Assembly: GCA_045652425.1 (NCBI GenBank)
Contig: JAZRUG010000023.1
Location: forward strand, 1 to 38,626
DNA: 38,626 bases
Direction of reading: 5' to 3'
From: RGIG1995 sp045652425
GTDB lineage: Bacteria > Bacillota > Clostridia > Oscillospirales > CAG-272
Part shown: positions 22,261-30,521 of the stretch, one piece after another
How positions within the stretch are numbered: position 1 is the stretch's first letter
Layout: each line of letters opens with the position of its first letter
The notes under the pieces: model-generated
What the model saw: only the letters and a program-made list of their open reading frames with translations
What the model was told of the DNA's origin: nothing
Databases searched by the model: none
Made by a program: the position numbers and the translations under genes

Positions 22261-22290
22261 AAGGTGTAATAAAAAAGGAGTGCAGGGAAT

Positions 22291-22653
22291 ATGAACGATG
22301 AATTGAGACTTGGGATTGTAGAATCGAGGTTTGCGGATATAATATGGCAGAACGAGCCTTTGTCTTCGGGAGAGCTTGTCAAATTATGCGAAAACGAGCT
22401 CAAGTGGAAAAAATCTACTACATACACGGTATTGCGTAAGCTTTGCGACAGGGGAATATTCAAGAATGAAAACGGCGTGGTTGAAAGTGTTATGACGAAG
22501 AATGAGTTTTACGCGATACAGAGCGAGAGGTTTGTTGAGGAGGCATATCACGGCTCATTACCTGCATTTGTGGCGGCGTTTACATCAAGAAAGCCGTTGA
22601 GTGATGAAGAGATAAGGTCTATTCAAAAAATGATAGACAGTTATAAGAAATAA
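22291..22653 (+). CDS. BlaI/MecI/CopY-family transcriptional repressor
   Basis: The 120-residue product is a winged-helix repressor. The N-terminal domain (SRFADIIWQNEPLSSGELVKL, KWKKSTTYTVLRKLCDRGIF, about 12-58) is the BlaI DNA-binding fold, and the C-terminal helices (PAFVAAFTSRKPLSDEEIRSIQKMID) form the dimerisation region. BlaI proteins are inactivated by the partner protease-sensor. The gene is followed after 28 bases by a BlaR1-type gene, and two operator-like dyads cover its promoter, so autoregulation is likely. AAAAAGGAG stands upstream of the ATG. Confidence 0.9.
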   Translation: MNDELRLGIVESRFADIIWQNEPLSSGELVKLCENELKWKKSTTYTVLRKLCDRGIFKNENGVVESVMTKNEFYAIQSERFVEEAYHGSLPAFVAAFTSRKPLSDEEIRSIQKMIDSYKK

Positions 22654-22681
22654 CCGTTTTGCCTTTAAAAAGGAGGTTAAT

Positions 22682-24385
22682 ATGGAAGCTGTTTTTTTGA
22701 AAATAATAAATATGAGCATATCTTCCGCATGGTTGATTTTTGCGATAGTAATAATAAGAGTTTTTTTGAAGAAAGCTCCGAGGTTTATTAATATGCTTCT
22801 TTGGGGAATAGTTGCGGTAAAATTGATATTGCCGTTTAGTTTTGAGAGCGTATTAAGTCTTGTGCCAAGCGGAGAGACGGTTCCTCAGAATATTATGATT
22901 ACGGAAAATCCCGTGATACACAGCGGGGTTACTGTTATTGACAAAACGTTAAATCCCATGATAACAGACGCTTTTGCGCCTACGGATATTAGCTCGAGTG
23001 TAAATCCTATGCAAATAATAGTGTTTGTTTCTGCGTTGGTTTGGCTCGTCGGTATAGCAGGTATGCTGTTGTATAGTGTTATCAGTTATTTTATTCTGAA
23101 AAACAGAGTAAAGGCATCACTTAATGTTTTAGAAAATATTTATATTTGCGACGGAATTGCAAGTCCGTTTATTTTAGGTTTTTTCAGACCGAGAATCTAC
23201 ATTCCGTCGGATATGCCGGAAGAGCAGAGAAACTATGTTTTAGCGCACGAGAGAGCGCACATAAAGCGACTTGACTATATTTGGAAGCCTATAGGCTTTT
23301 GTATACTTGCAATGCATTGGTTTAACCCTGCGGTATGGGTGGCATATATTCTTTTTTGCCGTGATATTGAGTATGCTTGCGATGAAAAAGTAATAAAAAA
23401 TATGGAAAAAGGAGAAATTACCGCGTATACGGAAACCCTTCTCGGCTGCAGCGTAGCCAAGAAACTCATAACTGTTTGTCCTATAGCTTTCGGCGAGGTG
23501 GGGGTGAAACAGAGAATAAAGTTTGTTCTTAACTATAAGAAGCCTGTGTTTTGGGTTACGGTAATTGCGGTGAGCGTCTGCATTGCCGCGGCAGTATTTT
23601 TTCTTGCCGATCCGCCGTCGGATATTATCGGTGAAAGCGGTATGACCGATGATGGTGGGGCGTGGTTTGACGCGGTAATACTTGAAGATTTAGGGGATAC
23701 CTGGCTTGTAAAGCCTTGCGAGGGAACAAGAGAATTGAAATGCTCGGATAAAATATACGTTCCAAAAACTCAATCGAATGAGATAATTGCACTCTACGGC
23801 TACGGAGAAAAAAGTATTGTCAGAATATTCTATGACAGTATGATCCAGGAGACCTATCCTGCAAAAATTCCCAATGTATATAAAATAGAGCTCAGAGAAA
23901 GGTTCAAAACAAACATTCGTTACGAGGCAGAAAGTGCTTATGTAAAGTATGTGGATTATAACGACCCAATATATACAAATGCGTTGAATGCCGATTATTT
24001 GAGCAATGACAACTCCCCCGTTCATTTGGTAAATTCATACGAGGAAATGAAGAGCCTTCTTGAGCCGTATGATCTGAAGGACGGCAACAAGTACGGCGTA
24101 AGCTTGATTCTCGAAAAGTTTAACAACGATTATTTTGACGAAAATTCCGTTTTGCTTATTTACGTATTGGAAAGCACTCACATGAAAAACAAAGTATATC
24201 AGGTGGGCAAAATGGACAGTACGTTGAATATAAATTTTACACAAATTCTGTTGGATTCGGACAGGGAATACGCTCACGAATGCAGTATTATTGCAATAGG
24301 AACGGGCAAATCAAATCTTGAAGGGGTTAATTGGTTTTACGCAAATGCTGAGATAGATGAAAAGCTATTAAAAATAAATGAATAG
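22682..24385 (+). CDS. BlaR1/MecR1-type M56 metallopeptidase sensor with an unusual C-terminal domain
   Basis: Membrane antirepressor. The 567-residue product has N-terminal membrane helices (about 8-30, 35-52, 112-138), an M56 zinc peptidase with HERAH (H189, E190, H193) followed by the helix WKPIGFCILAMHWFNPAVW and the distal ligand segment DIEYACDEKV, and a further helix (PVFWVTVIAVSVCIAAAVFFL, about 285-305). The extracytoplasmic part (about 310-567) is not a penicillin-binding domain: no SxxK/SDN/KTG set is visible. Its first half (VILEDLGDTWLVKPCEG..KIYVPK) looks like a small beta-barrel, and the second half is unrecognised. The signal is therefore probably not a beta-lactam. AAAAAGGAGG stands 6 bases before the ATG, and a terminator follows. 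Confidence 0.87.
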   Translation: MEAVFLKIINMSISSAWLIFAIVIIRVFLKKAPRFINMLLWGIVAVKLILPFSFESVLSLVPSGETVPQNIMITENPVIHSGVTVIDKTLNPMITDAFAPTDISSSVNPMQIIVFVSALVWLVGIAGMLLYSVISYFILKNRVKASLNVLENIYICDGIASPFILGFFRPRIYIPSDMPEEQRNYVLAHERAHIKRLDYIWKPIGFCILAMHWFNPAVWVAYILFCRDIEYACDEKVIKNMEKGEITAYTETLLGCSVAKKLITVCPIAFGEVGVKQRIKFVLNYKKPVFWVTVIAVSVCIAAAVFFLADPPSDIIGESGMTDDGGAWFDAVILEDLGDTWLVKPCEGTRELKCSDKIYVPKTQSNEIIALYGYGEKSIVRIFYDSMIQETYPAKIPNVYKIELRERFKTNIRYEAESAYVKYVDYNDPIYTNALNADYLSNDNSPVHLVNSYEEMKSLLEPYDLKDGNKYGVSLILEKFNNDYFDENSVLLIYVLESTHMKNKVYQVGKMDSTLNINFTQILLDSDREYAHECSIIAIGTGKSNLEGVNWFYANAEIDEKLLKINE

Positions 24386-24397
24386 ACAGCACGAAGG

Positions 24398-24435
24398 CAA
24401 CAGCTTTTTTCTAAACGAAGGAGCTGTTGCTTTTT
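24398..24435 (+). terminator. Terminator after the BlaR1-type gene
   Basis: GCAACAGC (24398-24405) pairs with GCTGTTGC (24423-24430) around a 17-base loop, followed by TTTTTG. Confidence 0.8.
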
Positions 24436-24459
24436 GTTTATACACACAAAGAAATAATC

Positions 24460-24488
24460 TTGCATTTTTAAAAGATGTATGCTACAAT
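24460..24488 (+). promoter_or_regulatory. Possible promoter of the AraC-type gene
   Basis: TTGCAT (24460-24465), 17 bp ending TGC, TACAAT (24483-24488): a weak -35 compensated by an extended -10, as expected of a regulated promoter. Confidence 0.55.
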
Positions 24489-24526
24489 CAAATGAGTGAT
24501 ATATTTATAGATTTTGGAGTAAGTAT

Positions 24527-25480
24527 ATGAGAGCCGATATATTGGAAAGATTAGCTGCCGTAACCGAAGAGGAAAAAAGAATTCTCGAGGGTGAAAAGAA
24601 TATAGACAGAAGTCTTTATATGGAGGGGCAGAGTGATACGGTAAACAGCAAAAAGCTGCTTCGGGAGGGGAAGATTATAACGGTGCGTCCTCACACTCGC
24701 TTTGTACATTTTCCCGAGCATTCCCACGATTATGTGGAGGTTATATATATGTGCCGTGGGGAGACGACTCATATTATTAACGGTACGTCGATAACCCTTA
24801 AAGAAGGTGAACTGCTTTTTTTAACCCCGAATGCGAAGCAGGAGATTTTACCTGCATCAGAAAATGATATAGCGGTTAATTTTATAATATTACCAATATT
24901 TTTTGAAAAAGCAATGCAGATGATAGGGCATGAGCAGACTCCTCTTCACAAGTTTATTATTGACATATTAAGCGGCTCGGATGGTAGTTCTGCGTGTATG
25001 CATTTTGATGTGTCGGATATTTTGCCCATACAGAATTTGATTGAGAATCTGATATGGACACTTATTTACGATACGCCGAACAAAAGAAATATAAATCAAT
25101 CGACAATGGGGCTTTTATTGCTTCATTTGCTGAATCATACAGACCGTGTGGCAGGGGAGCGTGATGACAAGATAGTACTGTCGGTGCTTCAATATATAGA
25201 AAAGAATTACAAAGAGGGAAGCTTGACCGAGCTTGCAGAGATGTTGCATTATGATTTTACGTGGCTTTCGCGTGAGATAAAATCAAGAACGGGAAAGACG
25301 TACACCGAACTTGTTCAGGAGAAGCGACTGTATCAGGCAAAATTTTTGTTGAAGAGTACAGGAATGAATATTGCAGACGTTGCAAATGAAACTGGGTATG
25401 ATAATATAAGTTATTTCCATAGGTTATTTAAAATGCAGTTTGGTATGTCCCCGAGGAAATACAGAGAGAACTGCAAATAA
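24527..25480 (+). CDS. AraC-family regulator, probable controller of the rhamnose genes
   Basis: The 317-residue product has an N-terminal cupin effector domain (about 50-130: FPEHSHDYVEVIYMCRGE, INGTSITLKEGELLFLTP) and a C-terminal double helix-turn-helix AraC domain (about 220-315: GSLTELAEMLHYDFTWLSREI, GMNIADVANETGYDNISYFH, then RLFKMQFGMSPRKYRE). The first 40 residues are an extra helical extension. Its position directly upstream of rhaB, rhaA and rhaD on the same strand suggests it senses L-rhamnose and activates them, as RhaR and RhaS do. That role is inferred from context only. A terminator-like dyad separates it from rhaB. Confidence 0.88.
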   Translation: MRADILERLAAVTEEEKRILEGEKNIDRSLYMEGQSDTVNSKKLLREGKIITVRPHTRFVHFPEHSHDYVEVIYMCRGETTHIINGTSITLKEGELLFLTPNAKQEILPASENDIAVNFIILPIFFEKAMQMIGHEQTPLHKFIIDILSGSDGSSACMHFDVSDILPIQNLIENLIWTLIYDTPNKRNINQSTMGLLLLHLLNHTDRVAGERDDKIVLSVLQYIEKNYKEGSLTELAEMLHYDFTWLSREIKSRTGKTYTELVQEKRLYQAKFLLKSTGMNIADVANETGYDNISYFHRLFKMQFGMSPRKYRENCK

Positions 25481-25513
25481 AGACACATTTTCAGTCAAAT
25501 GCCGTCCTTGAAG

Positions 25514-25558
25514 AATCGTTCTGTTTTATGGTAACATAAGATAGAACGATTGTTTTTT
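25514..25558 (+). terminator. Terminator-like dyad between the AraC gene and rhaB
   Basis: AATCGTTCT (25514-25522) pairs perfectly with AGAACGATT (25543-25551), an inner TATG/CATA stem tightens the loop, and GTTTTTT follows. It ends only 31 bases before the rhaB ATG, leaving little room for a separate rhaB promoter after it. It could instead be, or double as, an operator dyad. Confidence 0.7.
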
Positions 25559-25589
25559 AGAAAGCTTATGCAAAAGAGGTTTTAGAAGA

Positions 25590-26963
25590 ATGGAATACTA
25601 TCTTGCGATTGACATAGGCGCGTCGTCTGGACGGCATATATTAGGTTCACTTGATAAAGGGAATCTTGTTTTGAAAGAAATATACCGTTTTGACAATGAA
25701 CTGACTGAAATCGACGGAAGTCTTTGTTGGGATATTAACCGACTTGAATCAGAGGTAAAAAAAGGAATAAAAGAGTGCAATAAGTACGGTATGGTTCCAA
25801 AGACCATAGCTATAGACACTTGGGGGGTTGACTACGTATTGATTGACGAAGAAAAGAAACCGATACTCCCCGTGTTTGCATACCGTGATTCAAGAACAAA
25901 GGAATCAATCCCCGTTGTTGAATCGATTATATCCCCCGAAGAGCTTTATTCAAAGACAGGCATACAAAAGCTTGATTTTAATACTATTTATCAGCTTTAT
26001 TGTGATAAGATAAGTGGTAGACTTGATAAGGCTCATTACTATCTTATGATGCCGGAATACTTGTCATATACACTGACAGGTGTAATTAAAAATGAATATA
26101 CGAACGCAACTACTACAGGTATGGTAAATGCCGAAGAAAAGACGTGGGAGGCTGAAATTATATCGCGTTTGGGCTACCCTGAAAGACTTTTTAATAAGTT
26201 GTATTTACCCGGCGAAGAGTTAGGAAACTTTACCGAAGAAATGAAAGAATACGCGGGATTTGACAGTACGGTTGTTTTCTGTCCGTCGCACGATACGGCA
26301 AGCGCGGTACTTGCTTGTCCGATGAACGAAAAAGGTCTTTACGTTTCATCGGGAACGTGGAGTCTTATAGGTACAGAGCTTACTACTCCTGTATTGACCA
26401 AAGAAGCGAAGATTGCAAACTTTACCAACGAGGGTGGAATCGACTACCGTTTCAGGTTTTTGAAGAATTATATGGGTATGTGGCTTTTGCAGAATATAAG
26501 AAAGAACCTCAACAAGCAGTATACGTACGATGAAATGATGTATATGGCTGAAGAGTGCGGAAACGTTACTTATATTGACGTAAACGACGGCAGACTTACA
26601 GTTCCCGAAAATATGATTGAGGCTGTAAAGGCGGTTGCGAATAATCCCGATATGACGTTACCCGAGGTAATAAACTGCGTGTATCATTCACTGGCAAAGT
26701 CATACAGATACGCCCTTGAAGAGATACAGAAGCTGACGGGAAAAGATATAGATAGCATAAACATAGTGGGCGGCGGCTCGGCTGATAAATATTTGAACAG
26801 ACTTACTGCAGAATATACGGGTAAAAAAGTATATGCGGGTCCGCGTGAGGCTACGGCACTTGGAAATATAGTTTCACAGATGATACGCGATAACAACGGT
26901 CTCGATATATGGACTGCGCGTGAACTTATAAAGAAAAGCTTTGATATAGAGGAGGCAAAATAG
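25590..26963 (+). CDS. rhaB: L-rhamnulokinase
   Basis: FGGY-family kinase that phosphorylates L-rhamnulose to L-rhamnulose 1-phosphate. The 457-residue product begins with the phosphate-1 loop AIDIGASSGRH, has the substrate-region signature IAIDTWGVDYVLID and AYRDSRT, then phosphate-2 and adenosine motifs (VSSGTWSLIGTEL; INIVGGGSADKYLNRLTAEYTGKKV). The length and GASSGR motif are typical of RhaB rather than xylulo- or glycerol kinases. Start ATG after AGAGG. It is the first gene of the rhaBAD set, with one base between its stop and the rhaA ATG. Confidence 0.95.
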   Translation: MEYYLAIDIGASSGRHILGSLDKGNLVLKEIYRFDNELTEIDGSLCWDINRLESEVKKGIKECNKYGMVPKTIAIDTWGVDYVLIDEEKKPILPVFAYRDSRTKESIPVVESIISPEELYSKTGIQKLDFNTIYQLYCDKISGRLDKAHYYLMMPEYLSYTLTGVIKNEYTNATTTGMVNAEEKTWEAEIISRLGYPERLFNKLYLPGEELGNFTEEMKEYAGFDSTVVFCPSHDTASAVLACPMNEKGLYVSSGTWSLIGTELTTPVLTKEAKIANFTNEGGIDYRFRFLKNYMGMWLLQNIRKNLNKQYTYDEMMYMAEECGNVTYIDVNDGRLTVPENMIEAVKAVANNPDMTLPEVINCVYHSLAKSYRYALEEIQKLTGKDIDSINIVGGGSADKYLNRLTAEYTGKKVYAGPREATALGNIVSQMIRDNNGLDIWTARELIKKSFDIEEAK

Positions 26964-26964
26964 T

Positions 26965-28203
26965 ATGAACAGATACGAGAGCGCAAGAGAAATGTATTCA
27001 AGATATGGTATTGATACAGAAGAAGTGCTTAACAAAATAAAAGAAGTCAGCATATCTATTCACTGTTGGCAGGGTGATGACGTTGTGGGCTTTGACAGCA
27101 GACAGGCGGCATCGGGCGGTATACAAGCGACGGGTAACTATCCCGGAAAGGCAAGAACTCCCGAGGAGCTTATGGCTGATATTGATAAGGTGCTTGAATT
27201 AACTCCCGGTAAAAAGAAACTTAACATTCACGCATGTTATGCAATATTTGAAGAGGGCGAGTTTGTTGACAGAGATAAAATAAGCCATAAGCATTTTGAC
27301 AGATGGCTTAAGTTTGCAAAAGAAAGAAATATGGGTATTGATTTTAACCCGACGTTTTTCTCTCACCCCAAAGTAAAGAATGGTCTTACACTTTCTTCCC
27401 CCGACGAAGAAATAAGAAGATTCTGGGTAGAGCATGGCAAGAGATGTGTTGAAATATCTCAATATTTTGCTGAACAGACAGGTGAACCCTGCGTTATGAA
27501 TATATGGATTCCCGACGGATACAAGGATATACCTGCAGACAGACTTGCGCCGAGAGCAAGACTGAAAAAATCCCTTGATGAGATTTTGGAAACACCGTAC
27601 GATAAGAATATGGTGTATATATGCCTTGAGTCAAAGGTGTTTGGAATAGGCGTTGAATCATATACGGTAGGTTCTGCGGAGTTCTGTATGAACTATGTTA
27701 ACCAAAAGGGAATAACACCACTTATGGACAACGGACATTATCACCCGACGGAAGTTGTTTCGGATAAGATTTCGTCGATGTTGTTATTTAGTGAAAAAAT
27801 TGCCCTTCACGTTACTCGTGGGGTAAGATGGGACAGTGACCACGTTGTTATATTTGATGACGAAACTAAAGAGATTGCAAAAGAGATAGTGAGAAATGAT
27901 GCTCTTGACAGAGTGTTTATTGCTACCGATTATTTTGACGCATCGATAAACAGAATATCCGCTTGGGTAACAGGTGTTCGTTCTGTACAGAAGGCATTGC
28001 TTTTTGCTATGCTTCAGCCTGATTGTTTGCTTAAATCCTTGCAGGAGGACAACAAATTTACCGATGTTATGGCGGTAATGGAAGAGATGAAGATGATGCC
28101 TGTTGGTGATATCTGGGAAGAGTACTTAAGACGCGAAAACGTTAAGAGTGATTATCTTTCGGAAGTAAAAAAATATGAAAGGGAAGTTTTGGTGAATAGA
28201 TAA
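26965..28203 (+). CDS. rhaA: L-rhamnose isomerase
   Basis: Cytoplasmic Mn-dependent aldose-ketose isomerase converting L-rhamnose to L-rhamnulose. The 412-residue product is close to the family's usual 415-420. Visible family stretches are ISIHCWQGDDVVGFD, ATGNYPGKARTPEEL, LNIHACYA, the metal-site glutamate region CLESKVFGIGVESYT, LMDNGHYHPTEVVSDKIS, and HVTRGVRWDSDHVV. Reading starts one base after rhaB, with GGAGG 8 bases before the ATG inside the end of rhaB. Its stop overlaps the rhaD start (TAATG), so the three genes are translationally linked. Confidence 0.96.
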   Translation: MNRYESAREMYSRYGIDTEEVLNKIKEVSISIHCWQGDDVVGFDSRQAASGGIQATGNYPGKARTPEELMADIDKVLELTPGKKKLNIHACYAIFEEGEFVDRDKISHKHFDRWLKFAKERNMGIDFNPTFFSHPKVKNGLTLSSPDEEIRRFWVEHGKRCVEISQYFAEQTGEPCVMNIWIPDGYKDIPADRLAPRARLKKSLDEILETPYDKNMVYICLESKVFGIGVESYTVGSAEFCMNYVNQKGITPLMDNGHYHPTEVVSDKISSMLLFSEKIALHVTRGVRWDSDHVVIFDDETKEIAKEIVRNDALDRVFIATDYFDASINRISAWVTGVRSVQKALLFAMLQPDCLLKSLQEDNKFTDVMAVMEEMKMMPVGDIWEEYLRRENVKSDYLSEVKKYEREVLVNR

Positions 28204-29027
28204 TGAGAAATTATAAAGATATTTTAACAGCTCCGTTTGTGGAAGAAATGAAAAAGACGACGGCTAATATGTACAGACTTGGCTGGGACGAGAGAAACGG
28301 CGGAAATATAAGCTATATGCTTGACGAAATTTTAGTTGACGAATACCTTGATCTTTCAAAGGTTATAAGAGAGATACCTATAGGCTTTGAGGCAAAGAGT
28401 CTTATCGGTAAAATATTTATTGTAACAGGAACGGGTAAATATTTTAAGAACGTTATGGACGATCCCGAAACCAATCTCGGTATAATTAGAATAGGCGAAG
28501 ACGGACAGACAGCTGAGCTTCTTTGGGGATATAAGGACGGCGGAAAGTTTACTTCAGAGCTTCCAGCACACCTTATGAGCCACATGGCAAGACTTGAAGT
28601 TGATCCCGAAAACAGAGTGATTATGCATAGCCACCCCACAAATACACTTGCTATGAACTATGTTCACGAGCTTGACGAGAAGAAGTTTACACATACCTTA
28701 TGGGAAATGTGTACCGAATGTATAGTAGTATTTCCCGATGGTGTTGGTGTATTGCCTTGGATGCTTTGCGGTACAAATTCGATTGGAGAAGCTACTGCCG
28801 AAAAGATGAAAGAATTCCGACTTGTAGTATGGGGAATGCACGGAATATACGGCGCGGGAAAGAATATGGACGAGACTTTTGGTTTGATTGAAACCGTTGA
28901 GAAGGCGGCTCAGATATATATGCTGACCGCAGGTCTGCCCAGAATTAATACGATAAAAGACAGCGAAATGGTGGAACTTGCCGAATTCTTTGGAGTAAAA
29001 TACAGAAAAGATTTTTTGAATCTCTGA
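28203..29027 (+). CDS. rhaD: Rhamnulose-1-phosphate aldolase
   Basis: Class II zinc aldolase that splits L-rhamnulose 1-phosphate into dihydroxyacetone phosphate and L-lactaldehyde. The 274-residue product carries the zinc ligands at the positions expected from the E. coli enzyme, shifted by one: H142 and H144 (MHSHPTNTLAMNY) and H213 (WGMHGIYGAG). Substrate-binding GGNISYML is near residues 31-38. It overlaps the rhaA stop by one base. No gene for lactaldehyde reduction or oxidation is present in the window. Confidence 0.95.
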   Translation: MRNYKDILTAPFVEEMKKTTANMYRLGWDERNGGNISYMLDEILVDEYLDLSKVIREIPIGFEAKSLIGKIFIVTGTGKYFKNVMDDPETNLGIIRIGEDGQTAELLWGYKDGGKFTSELPAHLMSHMARLEVDPENRVIMHSHPTNTLAMNYVHELDEKKFTHTLWEMCTECIVVFPDGVGVLPWMLCGTNSIGEATAEKMKEFRLVVWGMHGIYGAGKNMDETFGLIETVEKAAQIYMLTAGLPRINTIKDSEMVELAEFFGVKYRKDFLNL

Positions 29028-29052
29028 TATAGTTTGAAAAGGAGAAGTGGGT

Positions 29053-30312
29053 ATGAAAAACCTGAAAAAGCTTTTTGTTATATTTGCAATTTTTGCATTG
29101 TGCGTGACGCTTATTTCTTGCGGCACAAAAAAGGAACAGGGCGGAAATGAAACGACAGACAATAGCGTTACAGAGACAAATGATTTGTTTGAAAGCAAAG
29201 AAGAAGAGAAGAAACTGGCTCTTCCCGAAGGAATTAATCCTGACGATTACTACAAGTTTGTTGAGTTTAAACTTGCTGAAGGCGAACCAAGACAAGTTGT
29301 TGTTGATTATATGAGAACACAGGCAAATGTACAATGGGTAGCGGCAAATGATATTTCATTGAAAGATGATCTTGGCACTTGGGATGTTGATTTAAAGTAT
29401 GAAAGAGGTAAAACATACCACGGTATGATTTATTCAAATCTTAACTCAAGCTATCACAAGTTTGTATCCGAGCTTGAAGCGAACGGCGGAAAATTCGGAT
29501 CAGACGCAACCTCTTGGGAAAACGTTATCGGTGTAGGCTGCTGCTCTGCAATTTTGAATGCGATTCAGCAGATAACAAATGACGTATATGGGGAAACGGC
29601 AAACTTTATTCCCAACGGAAAGGATACCTGCAGAGCAATAAAGCTTGGCGATTATAACGTCAAAGACGGCAGTGCGCAAACCAACGAGATCGTAGAGGAA
29701 AATGACGAACAGACTATGTATAAATCATACGCTCTGCTTGACGTTGGAGACATAATCGTAAAAAGAGTAAACGGAGCGCCCCACATTCGTGTTATTACCG
29801 AAAAGGCGACGGTTGTGAATGCAAACGGCAGAGTAAATCCCGGCAGAAGCTATGTTAAGTGTGTTGAACAGACCAATGCATTTGACAATACACGTACAGA
29901 CGGCAAGCTTACGACTTGGAGAGAAGATAAGATATACACCTTTAGTGATCTGCTTTCGACAAGCTATCTTCCTGTAACGTTGGGAATATATGAAACACCG
30001 GAAACAGAGTTGCCTTATTTGGCTCTTAAGGAAGAGATAACTTCTGCTGTTTTGGCGAAGAAAGCTCTCACAGGAACAGTTTCTTCAAACTATCCTCTCA
30101 AACATGTTTACCTTAATGTATGTAACACCGATGGTAAAATTGTAAAGCAGGTAGTTATCGGAGGAATGGACGATACGTTTAAGGTAAGTTTAAGAAACGA
30201 ATCCGCGGAATTATTTGACAATCTGTCGGCAGGAAATTACACTCTTGTTGTTGATGCCGGAATAGCGCTCGGTTCTGCTGAACTTTGCAGAGTAGATTTT
30301 ACTTTACAGTAA
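29053..30312 (+). CDS. Secreted lipoprotein with a possible NlpC/P60-like fold, last gene of the rhamnose operon
   Basis: The 419-residue product has a lipoprotein signal (KKLFVIFAIFALCVTLISC|G, lipobox Cys near residue 24) and an acidic linker. A middle domain (about 70-320) has C163/C164 (GVGCCSAILNAIQQI) at the start of a helix and, 80 residues on, H244 in LDVGDIIVKRVNGAPHIRVI. That Cys-helix followed by GD-hydrophobic-His resembles the papain-like core of NlpC/P60 or amidase proteins, but no third residue is certain. A C-terminal beta domain (about 330-419, HVYLNVCNTDGKIVKQVVI) follows. GGAG stands 8 bases before the ATG at 29053. It begins 25 bases after rhaD, so it is probably induced with rhamnose. 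Its substrate is unknown. Confidence 0.75.
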   Translation: MKNLKKLFVIFAIFALCVTLISCGTKKEQGGNETTDNSVTETNDLFESKEEEKKLALPEGINPDDYYKFVEFKLAEGEPRQVVVDYMRTQANVQWVAANDISLKDDLGTWDVDLKYERGKTYHGMIYSNLNSSYHKFVSELEANGGKFGSDATSWENVIGVGCCSAILNAIQQITNDVYGETANFIPNGKDTCRAIKLGDYNVKDGSAQTNEIVEENDEQTMYKSYALLDVGDIIVKRVNGAPHIRVITEKATVVNANGRVNPGRSYVKCVEQTNAFDNTRTDGKLTTWREDKIYTFSDLLSTSYLPVTLGIYETPETELPYLALKEEITSAVLAKKALTGTVSSNYPLKHVYLNVCNTDGKIVKQVVIGGMDDTFKVSLRNESAELFDNLSAGNYTLVVDAGIALGSAELCRVDFTLQ

Positions 30313-30320
30313 ATGGATAT

Positions 30321-30349
30321 AAAAAAAGCACCGAAAAGGTGCTTTTTTT
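30321..30349 (+). terminator. Terminator of the rhamnose operon
   Basis: AGCACC pairs with GGTGCT around a GAAAA loop, flanked by A7 and T7, 8 bases after the lipoprotein stop. The symmetry allows it to act on both strands. Confidence 0.9.
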
Positions 30350-30366
30350 GATTAGCAGTAGGAGAT

Positions 30367-30506
30367 CAGGGCGTTGCCCTGAAACCCACCAAAGAGGCTT
30401 TTTGAAAAAAGCCCCTTTGGAATCCGCAAAAACTTTTATATGAACAATAGATTGTGCATAGTTTTAAAGTTTTTGAGGGTTTGGGAACTTTTTTCAAAAA
30501 GTTCCC
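30367..30506. repeat. Three-hairpin intergenic repeat between convergent genes
   Basis: CAGGGCgttGCCCTG (30367-30381), a 15-bp stem with one mismatch whose arms CCAAAGAGGCTTTTT and AAAAAGCCCCTTTGG span 30389-30420, and an 11-bp stem with arms GGGAACTTTTT and AAAAAGTTCCC (30483-30506). The first two blocks have the look of an interspersed gut-Clostridia intergenic repeat. The last may terminate the minus-strand rhamnosidase gene. Confidence 0.55.
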
Positions 30507-30521
30507 ATGAAATCTTAATTT

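Noticed and set aside
22682..24385. Calling this a beta-lactam resistance sensor
   Set aside because: The penicillin-binding domain of BlaR1/MecR1 is missing and no beta-lactamase or PBP gene is adjacent; only the M56 protease and repressor pairing are supported.
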